64,000 bases of DNA from JADJXV01 sp964527785 (GCA_964527785.1 CAZGNO010000003.1:1-64000), one strand, 5' to 3'; counted from the stretch's first letter, positions 36,883 to 46,522 are shown. Program-made: numbers and translations. The notes: a model not told the origin generated them from the letters alone.

Positions 36883-36890
36883 TAATTTTG
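36883..36890 (+). promoter_or_regulatory. Candidate -7 box TAATTTTG
   Basis: TAATTTTG matches TAnnTTTG, 49 bp before the ATG at 36939. No TTTG is found at the -33 position. Confidence 0.45.
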
Positions 36891-36938
36891 AATTGTTCAG
36901 GGAAAAGTCTTTCAATTTATTATATATGAGGTTTGTAT

Positions 36939-39713
36939 ATGAACAGGCAAAAGGTATATTTCCGCATGGCATTTTTTGCTTTGTGGATGATTGTAATAAG
37001 CACGACCGTCGCTCTAAGTTCTGAGAATGGAATTACGGGCAGAACGACAAATGGGTGTAGCGGCAATGGATGTCATGGTAATCAAAATTCGGCGACGAGT
37101 GTAAGTGTGCAAGGCGTAAGTGGAACTTCAATATCAATGTCCCCGAATGAAACACGAACATTTACAGTTTTGGTGGCGCACGCTACCCTGCCAAAAGCAG
37201 GGGTGGATATTTCAATTAAGAATTCGGGTGGGGGAAATGTCGGTACTCTTGCTCCGGTAGCTTCGTTGAAAACGCAAGGCGGAGAATTAACACATACAAC
37301 AGCTCATCCGAATATTACGGGTGCAGGTGCTCCATTCACATTTACATGGACTGCTCCTGCAACTCCGGGCGATTATTTACTGCGTGCAGCAGGAAATGCG
37401 ATTAATAATAATGGTAATGAATCGGGTGACTCATGGAATTTTATGAACACCATTACTATTTCTGTTTCTGCCCCTTCAATTACACTGAACACTCCAAATG
37501 GAGGCGAAACTTTGTGCAGAGGGTCACAAACAAACATTACGTGGACGTCTACAGTAAGTGGAAATGTGAAGATTGAAGTTACAAGCGACGGCACGAATTA
37601 TACACAAATAGCAAGTGTTCCTGCAACACCAGCAAGCTATACATGGAGTATTCCGGCAGCACAAGCAACCGGTAACACCTATAAAATAAGAGTTTCGGAT
37701 GCTTCCAATGCTGCGGTAAATGATGTATCTAATGCTAATTTCTCGATTCTTTCAACCCCTTCTATTGTTACTCAACCAAAGTCTGATAGTATTTGCGTAG
37801 GCAGTGCAATTGCCCTTAGCGTTACGACGGATAACCCGACCGGTTATACCTATCAATGGCGTAAAAATGGAGCAGTGATTTCGGGTGCTACAGAAACTAC
37901 GTATTCGATTCCAACGGCAACTGCAGCCGATGCTGCAAATTATGATGTGGTTATTACAAGTTGTTCTCCACTGACGAGTAGTGCCGCGACGATAGTAATA
38001 GGCGCAGCACCGTCAATAACTTCACAGCCGAATGATGTGACAGTTTGTCCCGGAAGTGAAGCTACGTTTACTGCTACAGCAACAGGTACAAACCTTACCT
38101 ATCAATGGAGACACAACAACACAAATATTAACGGAGCAACAAGCGCAACCTTAGTGATACCGACTACAACGACAGCCGACACAGGTAGCTATGTTTTGGT
38201 AGTAAGCGGCAAATGTAATCCGCCGCAAACTTCAAACGTAGCAATGCTTCACTTTACCTCTCCGCCGACGATTAGCAATCAGCCAAGCGATACAATGGTA
38301 TGTTTGGGTGCTTCAGTACAGTTCTCGGTTACCGGAACTGGTAACGGACTGACTTACCAATGGCAGAAAGACGGGGTGAACATTGAAGGTGCACTGGCAA
38401 GCAATTTAATTATCCCTGCTGTTAGTGCATCGAGTCTGGGAAGTTATACTGTGATCATTAAAAACTCATGTAATCTTTCTACAACAAGTGCAGCAGTAGT
38501 ACTACGAGTACGCGAGTCGGCTGTTATTACTACGCAACCCGGCGACGTAACAGCCCAAACCAATCTGACAGTAACTTTCAGTGTTGGCGCAACCGGAACA
38601 GATTTGAAGTATCAATGGATGAAAAACGGTGTAAACCGTCAGGGGGATACACTCGCCACGCTATCAATCGCAAATGTAAAACTGTCCGATTCGGGTAATT
38701 ACAAATGTGTTGTCAAGAATGTTTGTGGAAGTGTTGAAAGTGCAGTTGCTAAATTGACAGTTACCGCACCTCCTGCCGGTGCTGCTCTGGCTCTCAGCAT
38801 CGGGTTAGTTGATTTTGGATGCAACAAAGTACTGACAAGCAAAGATTCTACGCTGACGAATGTGGTGTTTAACGGAGGTGGTCAGCCGCTTAATGTTACA
38901 GCAGTATCGGTGACAGGCAGCGATGCTGCTGATTTCTCAATTGTAAATGGTGGCGGTGCTTTCACACTTGCTCCTGACGAGAAGAGAACAATCTTAGTTC
39001 GCTTTACTCCTTCGACTAAAGCTACTAAGACAGCAACACTTGAATTTACAAGCAACAGCACAACAGTTGCTCCAAAACTTACATTATCAGGAAAGGGTTG
39101 CGCAGGAATAATTCCAACATCAATGCAAAACATGGGCATAGCAAAGGTTGGTGAAAAACATGATTCAACGGTAAAAATATGCAATACAGGTGATTTCAAT
39201 TTGGTATTGTCGGCAGTCTCAATTGGAGGTACAAACATATCTGACTTTACTCTTGGAACACTTCCAACGTTGCCAACTACACTAAAACCCGGTGATTGTC
39301 TAACCGTAGGAGTAAGTTTTATTGCAACAGCTGAAGGAAAACGCACAGCCGAACTTTCAGTTAAAACTGACGGTGGTGATTTTGCAATTGCATTGGAAGC
39401 AACCGGAACTCCATCAACCGGGGTTGATGAACTGACATCTTTTACAAATGGTGTTGTTGTCTACCCTAATCCGTCAAACGGCAACGTGATGTTTACCGGC
39501 GAAGTTACAATGCCGATGCCTATAAAAGTACGGTTGTTCGACGGCTTGGGTAATGTAATTTACCAAACAACTGTAAGTGCAACCTCAGCCGGAACTTTTA
39601 GTTTCGCATGGAATGGCACGAGCAACAGCTATCGGGTTGCAAGCGGAATGTACTCAGCACTACTTACAATCGGAGCGGAAACAGTACGTGTACCGTTTAT
39701 GGTTGTACGATAA
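36939..39713 (+). CDS. Choice-of-anchor-V, Ig-like, ASH-domain T9SS protein
   Basis: 924 residues from ATG 36939 (GAGG just upstream). Signal peptide at about 1-28. Residues about 30-175 match the choice-of-anchor-V type: TNGCSGNGCHG near its start, then a beta domain ending FTWTAPATPGDYLLRAA and NGNESGDSWNFMN. Next come an Ig/fibronectin-like module (TLNTPNGGETL) and four Ig-like repeats (each with YQWRKNG/YQWQKDG and a D-x-G/A-x-Y strand), then two ASH modules (VDFGCNKVLTSKDS, NMGIAKVGEKHDS). Last 80 residues: T9SS sorting domain (VVVYPNPSNGNVMF, VRLFDGLGNVIY, FMVVR). The C-x4-CH motif could bind haem or metal, but this is untested. Confidence 0.9.
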   Translation: MNRQKVYFRMAFFALWMIVISTTVALSSENGITGRTTNGCSGNGCHGNQNSATSVSVQGVSGTSISMSPNETRTFTVLVAHATLPKAGVDISIKNSGGGNVGTLAPVASLKTQGGELTHTTAHPNITGAGAPFTFTWTAPATPGDYLLRAAGNAINNNGNESGDSWNFMNTITISVSAPSITLNTPNGGETLCRGSQTNITWTSTVSGNVKIEVTSDGTNYTQIASVPATPASYTWSIPAAQATGNTYKIRVSDASNAAVNDVSNANFSILSTPSIVTQPKSDSICVGSAIALSVTTDNPTGYTYQWRKNGAVISGATETTYSIPTATAADAANYDVVITSCSPLTSSAATIVIGAAPSITSQPNDVTVCPGSEATFTATATGTNLTYQWRHNNTNINGATSATLVIPTTTTADTGSYVLVVSGKCNPPQTSNVAMLHFTSPPTISNQPSDTMVCLGASVQFSVTGTGNGLTYQWQKDGVNIEGALASNLIIPAVSASSLGSYTVIIKNSCNLSTTSAAVVLRVRESAVITTQPGDVTAQTNLTVTFSVGATGTDLKYQWMKNGVNRQGDTLATLSIANVKLSDSGNYKCVVKNVCGSVESAVAKLTVTAPPAGAALALSIGLVDFGCNKVLTSKDSTLTNVVFNGGGQPLNVTAVSVTGSDAADFSIVNGGGAFTLAPDEKRTILVRFTPSTKATKTATLEFTSNSTTVAPKLTLSGKGCAGIIPTSMQNMGIAKVGEKHDSTVKICNTGDFNLVLSAVSIGGTNISDFTLGTLPTLPTTLKPGDCLTVGVSFIATAEGKRTAELSVKTDGGDFAIALEATGTPSTGVDELTSFTNGVVVYPNPSNGNVMFTGEVTMPMPIKVRLFDGLGNVIYQTTVSATSAGTFSFAWNGTSNSYRVASGMYSALLTIGAETVRVPFMVVR

Positions 39714-39733
39714 GATAGAATTGGTTAAAGTAC

Positions 39734-39770
39734 AAAGCTCTTCCGATATTAGAATCGGAGGAGCTTTTAT
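39734..39770 (+). terminator. Rho-independent terminator
   Basis: AAAGCTCTTCCGAT / ATCGGAGGAGCTTT, a 14-bp stem (one G-T pair) with a 6-nt loop, followed by TATTTG. Confidence 0.85.
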
Positions 39771-39841
39771 TTGTTCAACAACGGATAGGGGATAGGGCGT
39801 TACAGCATTCCTTTTTCAGTCTTATCTACTGCAAATCATAT

Positions 39842-40498
39842 TCACACCCTCTCGACTAAAGTGTAATAGTCATGAATACTATCGGTATGAATATTCAGAA
39901 CCCCTGCCCGAACAAGTCGCACAAGCAGCCGCGCTGCACGACGTTCGGAGATATTCACCAATGCGGCAAAATCTTTTACCGTAGCACGTTTATTCTTTTC
40001 GATGAATGCAAAGAGACCGCGCTCCTTATCACCAATACTTAATGTGAGCGGCTTTGCGTCAGGATTTCTGCTTTGGAGGATTCGCACCATTTCACGGCTG
40101 GCAGTGACCGACTCTTCGCCTTGGCGGATATACACTTTCTGCTCGTGCAGCTTCTCTTCTGGCGAACTTAGTGTTCTGTGTGGTTTGTAATCACTTTCCG
40201 GAATATGAACAACCACAACGTCTTTGTATTCAATTTCGACAATTTCAATAAAAGGTTCGATTAACGGCTCTATGAAGAATGTGCACGCGTGCTCGATTTG
40301 CGCTATTTCTTCTTTTTCGCTTTTTACGCCGATAATACGTTTATCATCATCTACACCAATAAGTAAAAAACCACCTTTAGTGTTGGCGAATGCAGCAATT
40401 TCTTTGGCAATTTTCTCGGGTGAGGTAAATTTTCGCTTAAATTCGACCGTCGTGGATTCACCGCCATAAATCAATTCTCTTAATTCGTTTCGGTGCAT
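39842..40498 (-). CDS. AlbA/Schlafen-type DNA-binding ATP-binding protein
   Basis: 218 residues. N-terminal AlbA_2 (divergent AAA-4) domain: ESTTVEFKRKF, AKEIAAFANTKGGFLLIGVDDDKRIIG and VVHIPESDYKPH. C-terminal winged helix (about 165-218: ATVKDFAALVNISERRAARLLVRLVRAGVL). Proteins of this build are usually transcription regulators or act in stress and defence. It is shorter than the common 400-500-residue members but has both ends. Stands alone on the minus strand. Confidence 0.85.
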   Translation of the reverse strand: MHRNELRELIYGGESTTVEFKRKFTSPEKIAKEIAAFANTKGGFLLIGVDDDKRIIGVKSEKEEIAQIEHACTFFIEPLIEPFIEIVEIEYKDVVVVHIPESDYKPHRTLSSPEEKLHEQKVYIRQGEESVTASREMVRILQSRNPDAKPLTLSIGDKERGLFAFIEKNKRATVKDFAALVNISERRAARLLVRLVRAGVLNIHTDSIHDYYTLVERV

Positions 40499-40586
40499 CG
40501 GGATATGCTTTCGGGATGTTGAGAAAAGATTATTTTCAACATTTGGAACGCAGTGAGGTGTTCTTTATTGTTGAAATCAGTAAACG

Positions 40587-41159
40587 TTATTGTTGAATCC
40601 GAAAGCTATTCGACTCAGGTTTTTCGAGCCATTCTGATAATGTTTGTGCAGAGCGGTCTTTTTCAGAGAGAATGGGGTCGGAGATTCCCCACTCAATTCC
40701 AAGAGCAGGGTCATTCCACCGTATCCCGGATTCAGTCGAAGGATTATAAATCGCAGTACACTTATACTGTATTTCCATATTATCGGTTCTTGCCAGAAAG
40801 CCGTTGGCAAATCCGGGAGGAACCCATACTATTCTTTTGTTTTCTCGTGATAATTCTATTGAACACCATTTTCCAAGAGTCGGCGAATCAGGACGAATAT
40901 CAACTTCTACAAGTAATGCCTCGCCATTCGTAACACGGAGCAGCTTTCCCATCGGTACATCCCATTGAAAATGCAAGCCGCGTAACACACCCTTAGCCGA
41001 GCATGAATGATTCTCTTGTAAAAATTCTACGGGCAAGTCAAGTTGTGCAAATTCATCTGCTCGAAAGGACTCCATAAAGAAACCTCTCTTATCTGTATAT
41101 ACATCCGGCACAACGACCTTTATCCCGTTTAGATATTCCGCTTCAATTCTAAAGCCCAT
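40587..41159 (-). CDS. rfbC: dTDP-4-dehydrorhamnose 3,5-epimerase
   Basis: 190 residues, a full-length RmlC cupin. Converts dTDP-4-keto-6-deoxyglucose to dTDP-4-keto-L-rhamnose for O-antigen or exopolysaccharide. Motifs: DKRGFFMESF, QENHSCSAKGVLRGLHFQ (catalytic His), VPPGFANGFLA, the Tyr of QYKCTAIYNP and IRWNDPALGIEW. rfbA, B and D are not adjacent. Other glycan genes (the sugar transferase at 42.7 kb) are near. Confidence 0.95.
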   Translation of the reverse strand: MGFRIEAEYLNGIKVVVPDVYTDKRGFFMESFRADEFAQLDLPVEFLQENHSCSAKGVLRGLHFQWDVPMGKLLRVTNGEALLVEVDIRPDSPTLGKWCSIELSRENKRIVWVPPGFANGFLARTDNMEIQYKCTAIYNPSTESGIRWNDPALGIEWGISDPILSEKDRSAQTLSEWLEKPESNSFRIQQ

Positions 41160-41248
41160 AGTGTTTTCTGAAAAATTGATTCGCAGAGCTTGAGGTTAAA
41201 ATAACTATAAATAAGTTCTGGGACAGATTAATTTTAATTTTATATTTC

Positions 41249-41351
41249 TGTCATTCTGAACGCTAGTGAAGAATCTTAGCAAAGCTGTTTAAGACCTTTA
41301 TGTGTATTACTTTGCGGAGTTTTTCGGTCTAAGAATCCCTCAGAATGACAG
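41249..41351. repeat. CATTCTGA inverted-repeat element, 103 bp
   Basis: Begins TGTCATTCTGAACGC and ends CTCAGAATGACAG; the ends are complementary and the inner segments GAAGAATCTTAG / CTAAGAATCC also pair. Same family as the elements at 9.55 and 48.5 kb. Confidence 0.85.
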
Positions 41352-41393
41352 CATTCTGATTTTTCAATTAATTTTGTCCAAGTACTTATAAAT

Positions 41394-42254
41394 TTAAAAA
41401 ATCACCTGAAATCCTGTCCCGAAGTATGCATCATCCTGATTAAAGAACATACCGTGAACGCTGCGTCCTCGATAGGCATAAAGGGAAAGGAGATAACCTT
41501 TGTTATCTGATGTTTCAAGGAAAATTCCCGCTTGAGCAGCATGAACACCTGTATAAACATCATTTATACATACAATTTTGAAGTCGTAACCGAAATTTAC
41601 AGATAATGATGTAGAAACTTTGTGGTTACCGTCAAATCCGATTTGTGGGATAAGGCGGTTAGCACTTCTGGGCTGTGTGGACCAAACGTAGGTAAGTCCA
41701 CCATACAAGCGAAGGGAATGAGAAAATTCTGTAGCTACAATCCCTTCTGCAAACTCTCGGCTATATACGAATGGTTTCTGACGGATGAACACACTGTCAT
41801 TTGCGTATCCATCCACTAAATGCGATGAAATGTGTGCAACTCTGAGTCGTGCTGAACCTTCTACTGTTTCACCTATCTGTTTTTTAACAGCTCCGTTTAT
41901 ACCAAAGTAGAAGTCTGCAGTCTCGACAGGGAATTTGAGTCGTCCTTCACTGCGAAGTCGTGTGAGGGTAAAGAATTCTGTACCAAGTGTCAACGGTAAT
42001 GAATCTGTGAGGTGAATGGTTTGCAAATCAATACTGTTTCCAATATCGAGACGGAGTTTGTTATCACCGAATTGATACATTGTTCCTACACGCGCTTCGA
42101 GGGGATTGGATGTGAGTGGTTTAAAGAAAAGATTACTGAGCGCGAAGCAGGAAGTATAGGATGAAAATGCAATTACAACAACAAATAAGAAGAGTTGGCA
42201 AATATAATAGTTCACAGATACTTTGCTAATGGAGACAACTGAGGATTTGTTCAT
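41394..42254 (-). CDS. Probable outer-membrane beta-barrel protein
   Basis: 286 residues from ATG 42254; the frame extends to a GTG at 42269. A hydrophobic N-terminal segment (YYICQLFLFVVVIAFSSY) is followed by amphipathic beta strands and a C-terminal aromatic strand (DDAYFGTGFQVIF), typical of outer-membrane proteins. The ending, with GRSVHGMFFNQDD, is somewhat like DUF1207 proteins; I am unsure. Function unknown. Confidence 0.65.
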   Translation of the reverse strand: MNKSSVVSISKVSVNYYICQLFLFVVVIAFSSYTSCFALSNLFFKPLTSNPLEARVGTMYQFGDNKLRLDIGNSIDLQTIHLTDSLPLTLGTEFFTLTRLRSEGRLKFPVETADFYFGINGAVKKQIGETVEGSARLRVAHISSHLVDGYANDSVFIRQKPFVYSREFAEGIVATEFSHSLRLYGGLTYVWSTQPRSANRLIPQIGFDGNHKVSTSLSVNFGYDFKIVCINDVYTGVHAAQAGIFLETSDNKGYLLSLYAYRGRSVHGMFFNQDDAYFGTGFQVIF

Positions 42255-42336
42255 AAATCCAGAATTCACATTTAGTAACTGATGTTACGCAATAATAAGT
42301 TTAATTTGAAGAATTACAATACGAGTTTTACATTAA

Positions 42337-42509
42337 ATCCCGGAGGGATGCAATATTGGTAGAGAATGGAAGTAACTTTACAAAATCCCGGAGGGATGAC
42401 ATATCGGTATGAGGATGAATCTTCTTTGTATTTTACCGATATGCTGTTCCTACGGAACCCCTGCATAGTTTGTGTACTTGTTTCTACCTATATGCCGTTC
42501 CTACGGAAC
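42337..42509. repeat. CCCGGAGGGATG / CCGTTCCTACGGAAC repeat cluster
   Basis: Two copies of ATCCCGGAGGGATG (42337, 42385), the second followed by ACATATCGGTAT, then two converging arms (TACCGATATGCTGTTCCTAC at 42434 and TACCTATATGCCGTTCCTAC at 42485, each continuing GGAAC). A separate repeat family from the CATTCTGA elements. The rest of the 42255-42711 gap holds a hairpin and nothing else seen. Confidence 0.75.
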
Positions 42510-42576
42510 TATAACATTTTAATTCTATTTAGTAATTTATTCTTGTACAACATCATATTAGTAAGTAATTAAATAG

Positions 42577-42623
42577 AGACGGACTCAGCGCGACCTAATT
42601 TGTTCGTCGCAATGAGTCCGTCT
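42577..42623. terminator. Hairpin, probable terminator
   Basis: AGACGGACTCA / TGAGTCCGTCT, an 11-bp perfect stem with an inner CGAC/GTCG stem. Modest T-rich stretches lie on both sides. It follows the minus-strand sugar transferase gene. Confidence 0.6.
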
Positions 42624-42711
42624 TTGTTTAACTAATTACCATTTTTTAGGTTAATATTTATGAACTAGTAAAATACAACAGTACTGAGCATTAAGAGTTC
42701 TAGTTCACTTT

Positions 42712-44205
42712 TTATGAACCGCCCTTACCGAACAATACTACACCGATAGTACGCGCAATGATATAAATATCAAGGAACATAGACCAGTTACGGATATAAT
42801 AAATATCAGTATGTACCCGCTCTTCAAAACCTGATTCGCGGTTTGTGACTTGCCACAAACCCGATACACCCGGATGGACTTTGAGAATCATATCGTCGTG
42901 ACCGCCCATTTTGGATTTTTCGCGCGGCATATACGGGCGTGGTCCTATTAAGCTCATATCACCTTTTAGCACATTCCAAAACTGTGGGAGTTCATCGAAA
43001 CTAAATTTACGCAAGAGGCGACCGATACGTGTTACACGAGGGTCGTTTCGTAATTTATGGTAAAATTCATATTCGGCACGAAGTGCTTCGTCTTGTTGGA
43101 GGAGATATTCAAGGCGTTGCTCTGCATCATTGTGCATTGTACGGAATTTTAATACTTTAAATCGTTTATCCCCGCGTCCCATGCGTTCCTGACGGAAGAA
43201 AATAGCACCGCGCCATTCCTCAACCATAATAAGGAACGAAATTACAGAAATAAGCGGAAGAGCAAGAACTCCAAGAAGTACGATAAGAGTAATATCCAAG
43301 GCACGTTTAGTAATATACGATGATTTCCTCAGTAGTTTTTGCTGCACTTCCAAACCCAAAATACCACCTAAATCACGAACAGATACCCACAGACTGGAAA
43401 GTCCGAACATATCGGGAATAACTGTCAAATGTGAAAAATGCTGCTCGGATTGATTGATAATCTGATGAATTCGCTCACGCTTTACACTCGGCATGGCAAT
43501 AATTGCATGGTCTATTTGGAGCTTGTCACCAAGAACGGGTGCAAGTTCCAAGCCGCCAACTACCGGAATAGTATTGATATAACCCCAACGGTTGGCATCG
43601 TCATCAAGTGCAATAATAGGACGGAGACCTATTTGAGAGTGTTTTTGCAGGGCATGGATAATTGCTTCGCCGGCTTTGCCTGCGCCGATAATCATAACAG
43701 GAATTCCCCACCAGCGTTTATCGCCGCATACTTTACGTACAAAAGCACGTCCGAGCGGTACAGCCGAAAGAGAGAAAAGCCATGCAGTAATAAAGAGCGG
43801 CTGCGCATAAATGAGAGGTTCATTTACCAGTAACGTAGCTGCTGCAAGCAAGAGGAAAACAATTGAGGTGCAGTATGTCAAGCTGCGCAACTCTTCCACT
43901 ACTCCCGTTCCGAAACCGGGGTATAAGCCCCGTAGCAGGTAGGAGAACGGAAAAAGTGCAATGGCGAACGGAATAACCGACAAGTAATGTGCGAAATCAA
44001 TGGAAGTAGCACCGATATACTTGTGTAGGGCAATAGCAACCGTAATTGAAAAGAAAAGAACTGTTATATCGGTAAGGGCGAATAATGCCGATGCAATTGC
44101 TTTACGGAAAATTATATTGCTTTTGCTATGGGAAGTCGGTGTAGTATCCTTAACGAGCGCGGTTATATCTTTCAGGTTGAGCGTGTTTGATTGCTTTATA
44201 CTCAT
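42712..44205 (-). CDS. Undecaprenyl-phosphate sugar-1-phosphate transferase
   Basis: 497 residues from ATG 44205, preceded by AAGGGATA; the frame is open 29 codons further. Polyisoprenyl-phosphate hexose/galactose phosphotransferase (WbaP type): four N-terminal helices, a CoA-binding-like middle domain (VMIIGAGKAGEAII, about 167-180), then the bacterial sugar transferase domain (KRALDITLIVLLGVLALPLI, RQERMGRGDKRFKVLKFRTM, RNDPRVTRIGRLLRKFSFDE, GDMSLIGPRPY). It starts glycan repeat-unit assembly on the inner membrane. It lies 113 bp downstream of lpxA and may be read from the same transcript. Confidence 0.93.
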   Translation of the reverse strand: MSIKQSNTLNLKDITALVKDTTPTSHSKSNIIFRKAIASALFALTDITVLFFSITVAIALHKYIGATSIDFAHYLSVIPFAIALFPFSYLLRGLYPGFGTGVVEELRSLTYCTSIVFLLLAAATLLVNEPLIYAQPLFITAWLFSLSAVPLGRAFVRKVCGDKRWWGIPVMIIGAGKAGEAIIHALQKHSQIGLRPIIALDDDANRWGYINTIPVVGGLELAPVLGDKLQIDHAIIAMPSVKRERIHQIINQSEQHFSHLTVIPDMFGLSSLWVSVRDLGGILGLEVQQKLLRKSSYITKRALDITLIVLLGVLALPLISVISFLIMVEEWRGAIFFRQERMGRGDKRFKVLKFRTMHNDAEQRLEYLLQQDEALRAEYEFYHKLRNDPRVTRIGRLLRKFSFDELPQFWNVLKGDMSLIGPRPYMPREKSKMGGHDDMILKVHPGVSGLWQVTNRESGFEERVHTDIYYIRNWSMFLDIYIIARTIGVVLFGKGGS

Positions 44206-44318
44206 TGCTTGAAATATCCCTTTTGTGTGTTTAATTACCAGCATCAAAAAAAACTCGTGAATTATACTTCTCTTAGCGTCAATAAGTTCCAAATTTACGC
44301 AAAAAATTTAACTTTTAC

Positions 44319-45092
44319 TTAACGTACCACACCTTTTTTTGACGAACGGATAAATTCTATCAGTTGTTGTACTTCTTTGACCGGTTTATTTACCCTCAAA
44401 AATTCTTCTATCCCCTCTGTAGTATTGAATTTCCCGAGAAACACGGTGTCAAAGAATTTTTCGATTTCGGTGATGGTTTCATTGGAGAAACCGCGTCGTC
44501 TAAGCCCTATTTTATTAATACTCTCGATTCGTGCAGGGTCACGTCCTACAAGTGCGTAGTCCGGTATATCCTTTGTTACCTTTACTCCTGCGCCAATCAT
44601 TGAATGTTTCCCGATACGGCAGAACTGCACTACCTTGACCATTCCGCCTAAAATTGCCCAGTCATCTATCGTTACATGACCGGCAAGTTGCGAAACATTT
44701 GATATGATTACATTATTCCCTACTACACAATCATGGGCTATATGTGCGTATGCCATTATCAAGCAATCATTTCCTACGCGCGCTTCGCCGGAGTATGTTG
44801 TGCCTCGATTGACTGTAGCGGATTCTCTAATTACCGTTCGCTCACCGATAATTGCAAGGGTCGGTTCACCTTTGTATTTCAAATCTTGCGGTTCAGCTCC
44901 GATGACTGCATTCGGATAGATTGCTGTATCTGCTCCTATTCTGCTGCCGTTACAAAGCACTGCATGGGTACGAATGTCTGCTCCGTTACTAATTATTACG
45001 TCGTCCTCTACAACGGCAAATGCACCGATTTTAACGGAATTTCCAATAGTCGCTTTGGCAGAAACTACTGCCGTTGGATGAATCATACTCAT
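44319..45092 (-). CDS. lpxA: UDP-N-acetylglucosamine acyltransferase
   Basis: 257 residues, full length. First acyl transfer of lipid A synthesis. Left-handed beta-helix hexapeptide repeats (IGNSVKIGAFAVVEDDVIIS and following), the GAEPQDLKYKGEPT loop, NRGTTYSGEARVG, the catalytic His in MAYAHIAHDCVVG and GRDPARIESIN before the helical C-terminus. It is 32 bp downstream of lpxC-fabZ, the last lipid A gene of the operon. Confidence 0.97.
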   Translation of the reverse strand: MSMIHPTAVVSAKATIGNSVKIGAFAVVEDDVIISNGADIRTHAVLCNGSRIGADTAIYPNAVIGAEPQDLKYKGEPTLAIIGERTVIRESATVNRGTTYSGEARVGNDCLIMAYAHIAHDCVVGNNVIISNVSQLAGHVTIDDWAILGGMVKVVQFCRIGKHSMIGAGVKVTKDIPDYALVGRDPARIESINKIGLRRRGFSNETITEIEKFFDTVFLGKFNTTEGIEEFLRVNKPVKEVQQLIEFIRSSKKGVVR

Positions 45093-45124
45093 TTTAGGTC
45101 TATATGGGGATTATCGTACAATGT

Positions 45125-46522
45125 TCATTTATCAACAATTGCTGCCAATAGTTCTGCTTCGGCTACCAAATTGCCGTCCACGTATGCCTTGGCATCAAGT
45201 GTGAAGGTATTAAAGCGTTTTTTAACAAGGGTTATGTCCATCATTAGCTGATCACCCGGGATAACCGGTTTTCTGAAACGTACTTTGTCCATCCCTACAA
45301 AAAAAACAAGTTTGTTTTCGTCGAAAGTACCGTTATTGAGCAGCAGCATCCCGCCTGTTTGCCCCATTGCTTCCAAAATCAATACACCCGGCATCACGGG
45401 ACGACCCGGGAAATGCCCGTTAAAAAAATCTTCGTTAATCGTTACGTTCTTATAGCCGCGTATTCTGGAGGTTTCAGCATCATATTCTACTATTCTGTCC
45501 ACAAGCAGGAAAGGGTAGCGGTGCGGCATTATCTTCAAAATCGCATTAATATCATAGACTGCGTTTTCACCGCGTTTGATTTGATATTTTTTCTGAATTT
45601 TCTTGTTTTCATAGAGCTTACGGATTTTTCTGGCAAATTCTATGTTGGAAGCGTGTCCGGGACGTGCAGCAAGGATTTGCGCTTTCATCGGAACGCCTAC
45701 GAGGGCTAGGTCACCCAACATATCCAAGAGCTTGTGTCTGGCAGGTTCGTTCTTGAAGCGTAGGTGATTGTTATTCAATATTCCCGAATCACCCAAGATG
45801 GCTTCGTGGGCATAGCCGATGCTTAGCAGCATTTTCGACAGCTCGTTTTGACTCATTACCTTATCTACAATGACAACAGCATTATCGAGAGAGCCACCCT
45901 TGATAAGCCCCTGCTTATGAAGCATTTCCACTTCAGTTAAAAAACAGAATGTTCTCGATGGAGCAAATTCTGTCAGGAATTCTTTTTCAAGGTCGAATAG
46001 TCCTGAATGCTGTGAACCGAGAGCAGGATTATGGTAATCCACCATAACGGTTATCCTAAAATCGTCATTCGGAAGAGCGACTATCTCAACACCTTTCGAT
46101 TCATTTACATAGCGAACGGCTGAGTCAATGACCAGATAGTCTTTGGGTGCTTTTTGCTCTTCAAACCCGACCGACAACATTGGTGTTGTAAAGGGGAGAG
46201 CCGAGCCGTCACCTACAGGCGGTTCATTATTATCAATTTCAATACGGCAATTATCAATTTCCAAGCCAACTAGCGCTGCAAGCACATGCTCAACAGTATG
46301 TACAGATGCATTGTCGTGGGTAAGGGTTGTTCCTCGGGCAATATCCGTTACATAATCAACAATTGCCGGAATTTCCGGTGCGTGCTGGAGATCTGTACGG
46401 ACAAATTTGAAGCCGTAGTTTTCTGGGGCTGGGCAAAAAGTGATAGTACCTACATTTCCGGTGTGAAGACCCACACCCGAAACTGATACTTTTTCACGAA
46501 GTGTACGTTGATTTACGAGCAT
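45125..46522 (-). CDS. lpxC-fabZ: Fused LpxC deacetylase / FabZ dehydratase
   Basis: 465 residues in two domains. Residues 1-300: LpxC, the zinc-dependent UDP-3-O-acyl-GlcNAc deacetylase (VSGVGLHTG, the His motif HTVEHVLAALVGLEIDNC, and FKNEPARHKLLDMLGDLAL with Zn ligands). Residues about 320-465: FabZ 3-hydroxyacyl-ACP dehydratase (IMPHRYPFLLVDRIVEYD, NGHFPGRPVMPGVLILEAMG). This fusion is characteristic of Bacteroidota/Chlorobiota and joins the committed step of lipid A to fatty-acid elongation. Between lpxD and lpxA. Confidence 0.97.
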   Translation of the reverse strand: MLVNQRTLREKVSVSGVGLHTGNVGTITFCPAPENYGFKFVRTDLQHAPEIPAIVDYVTDIARGTTLTHDNASVHTVEHVLAALVGLEIDNCRIEIDNNEPPVGDGSALPFTTPMLSVGFEEQKAPKDYLVIDSAVRYVNESKGVEIVALPNDDFRITVMVDYHNPALGSQHSGLFDLEKEFLTEFAPSRTFCFLTEVEMLHKQGLIKGGSLDNAVVIVDKVMSQNELSKMLLSIGYAHEAILGDSGILNNNHLRFKNEPARHKLLDMLGDLALVGVPMKAQILAARPGHASNIEFARKIRKLYENKKIQKKYQIKRGENAVYDINAILKIMPHRYPFLLVDRIVEYDAETSRIRGYKNVTINEDFFNGHFPGRPVMPGVLILEAMGQTGGMLLLNNGTFDENKLVFFVGMDKVRFRKPVIPGDQLMMDITLVKKRFNTFTLDAKAYVDGNLVAEAELLAAIVDK

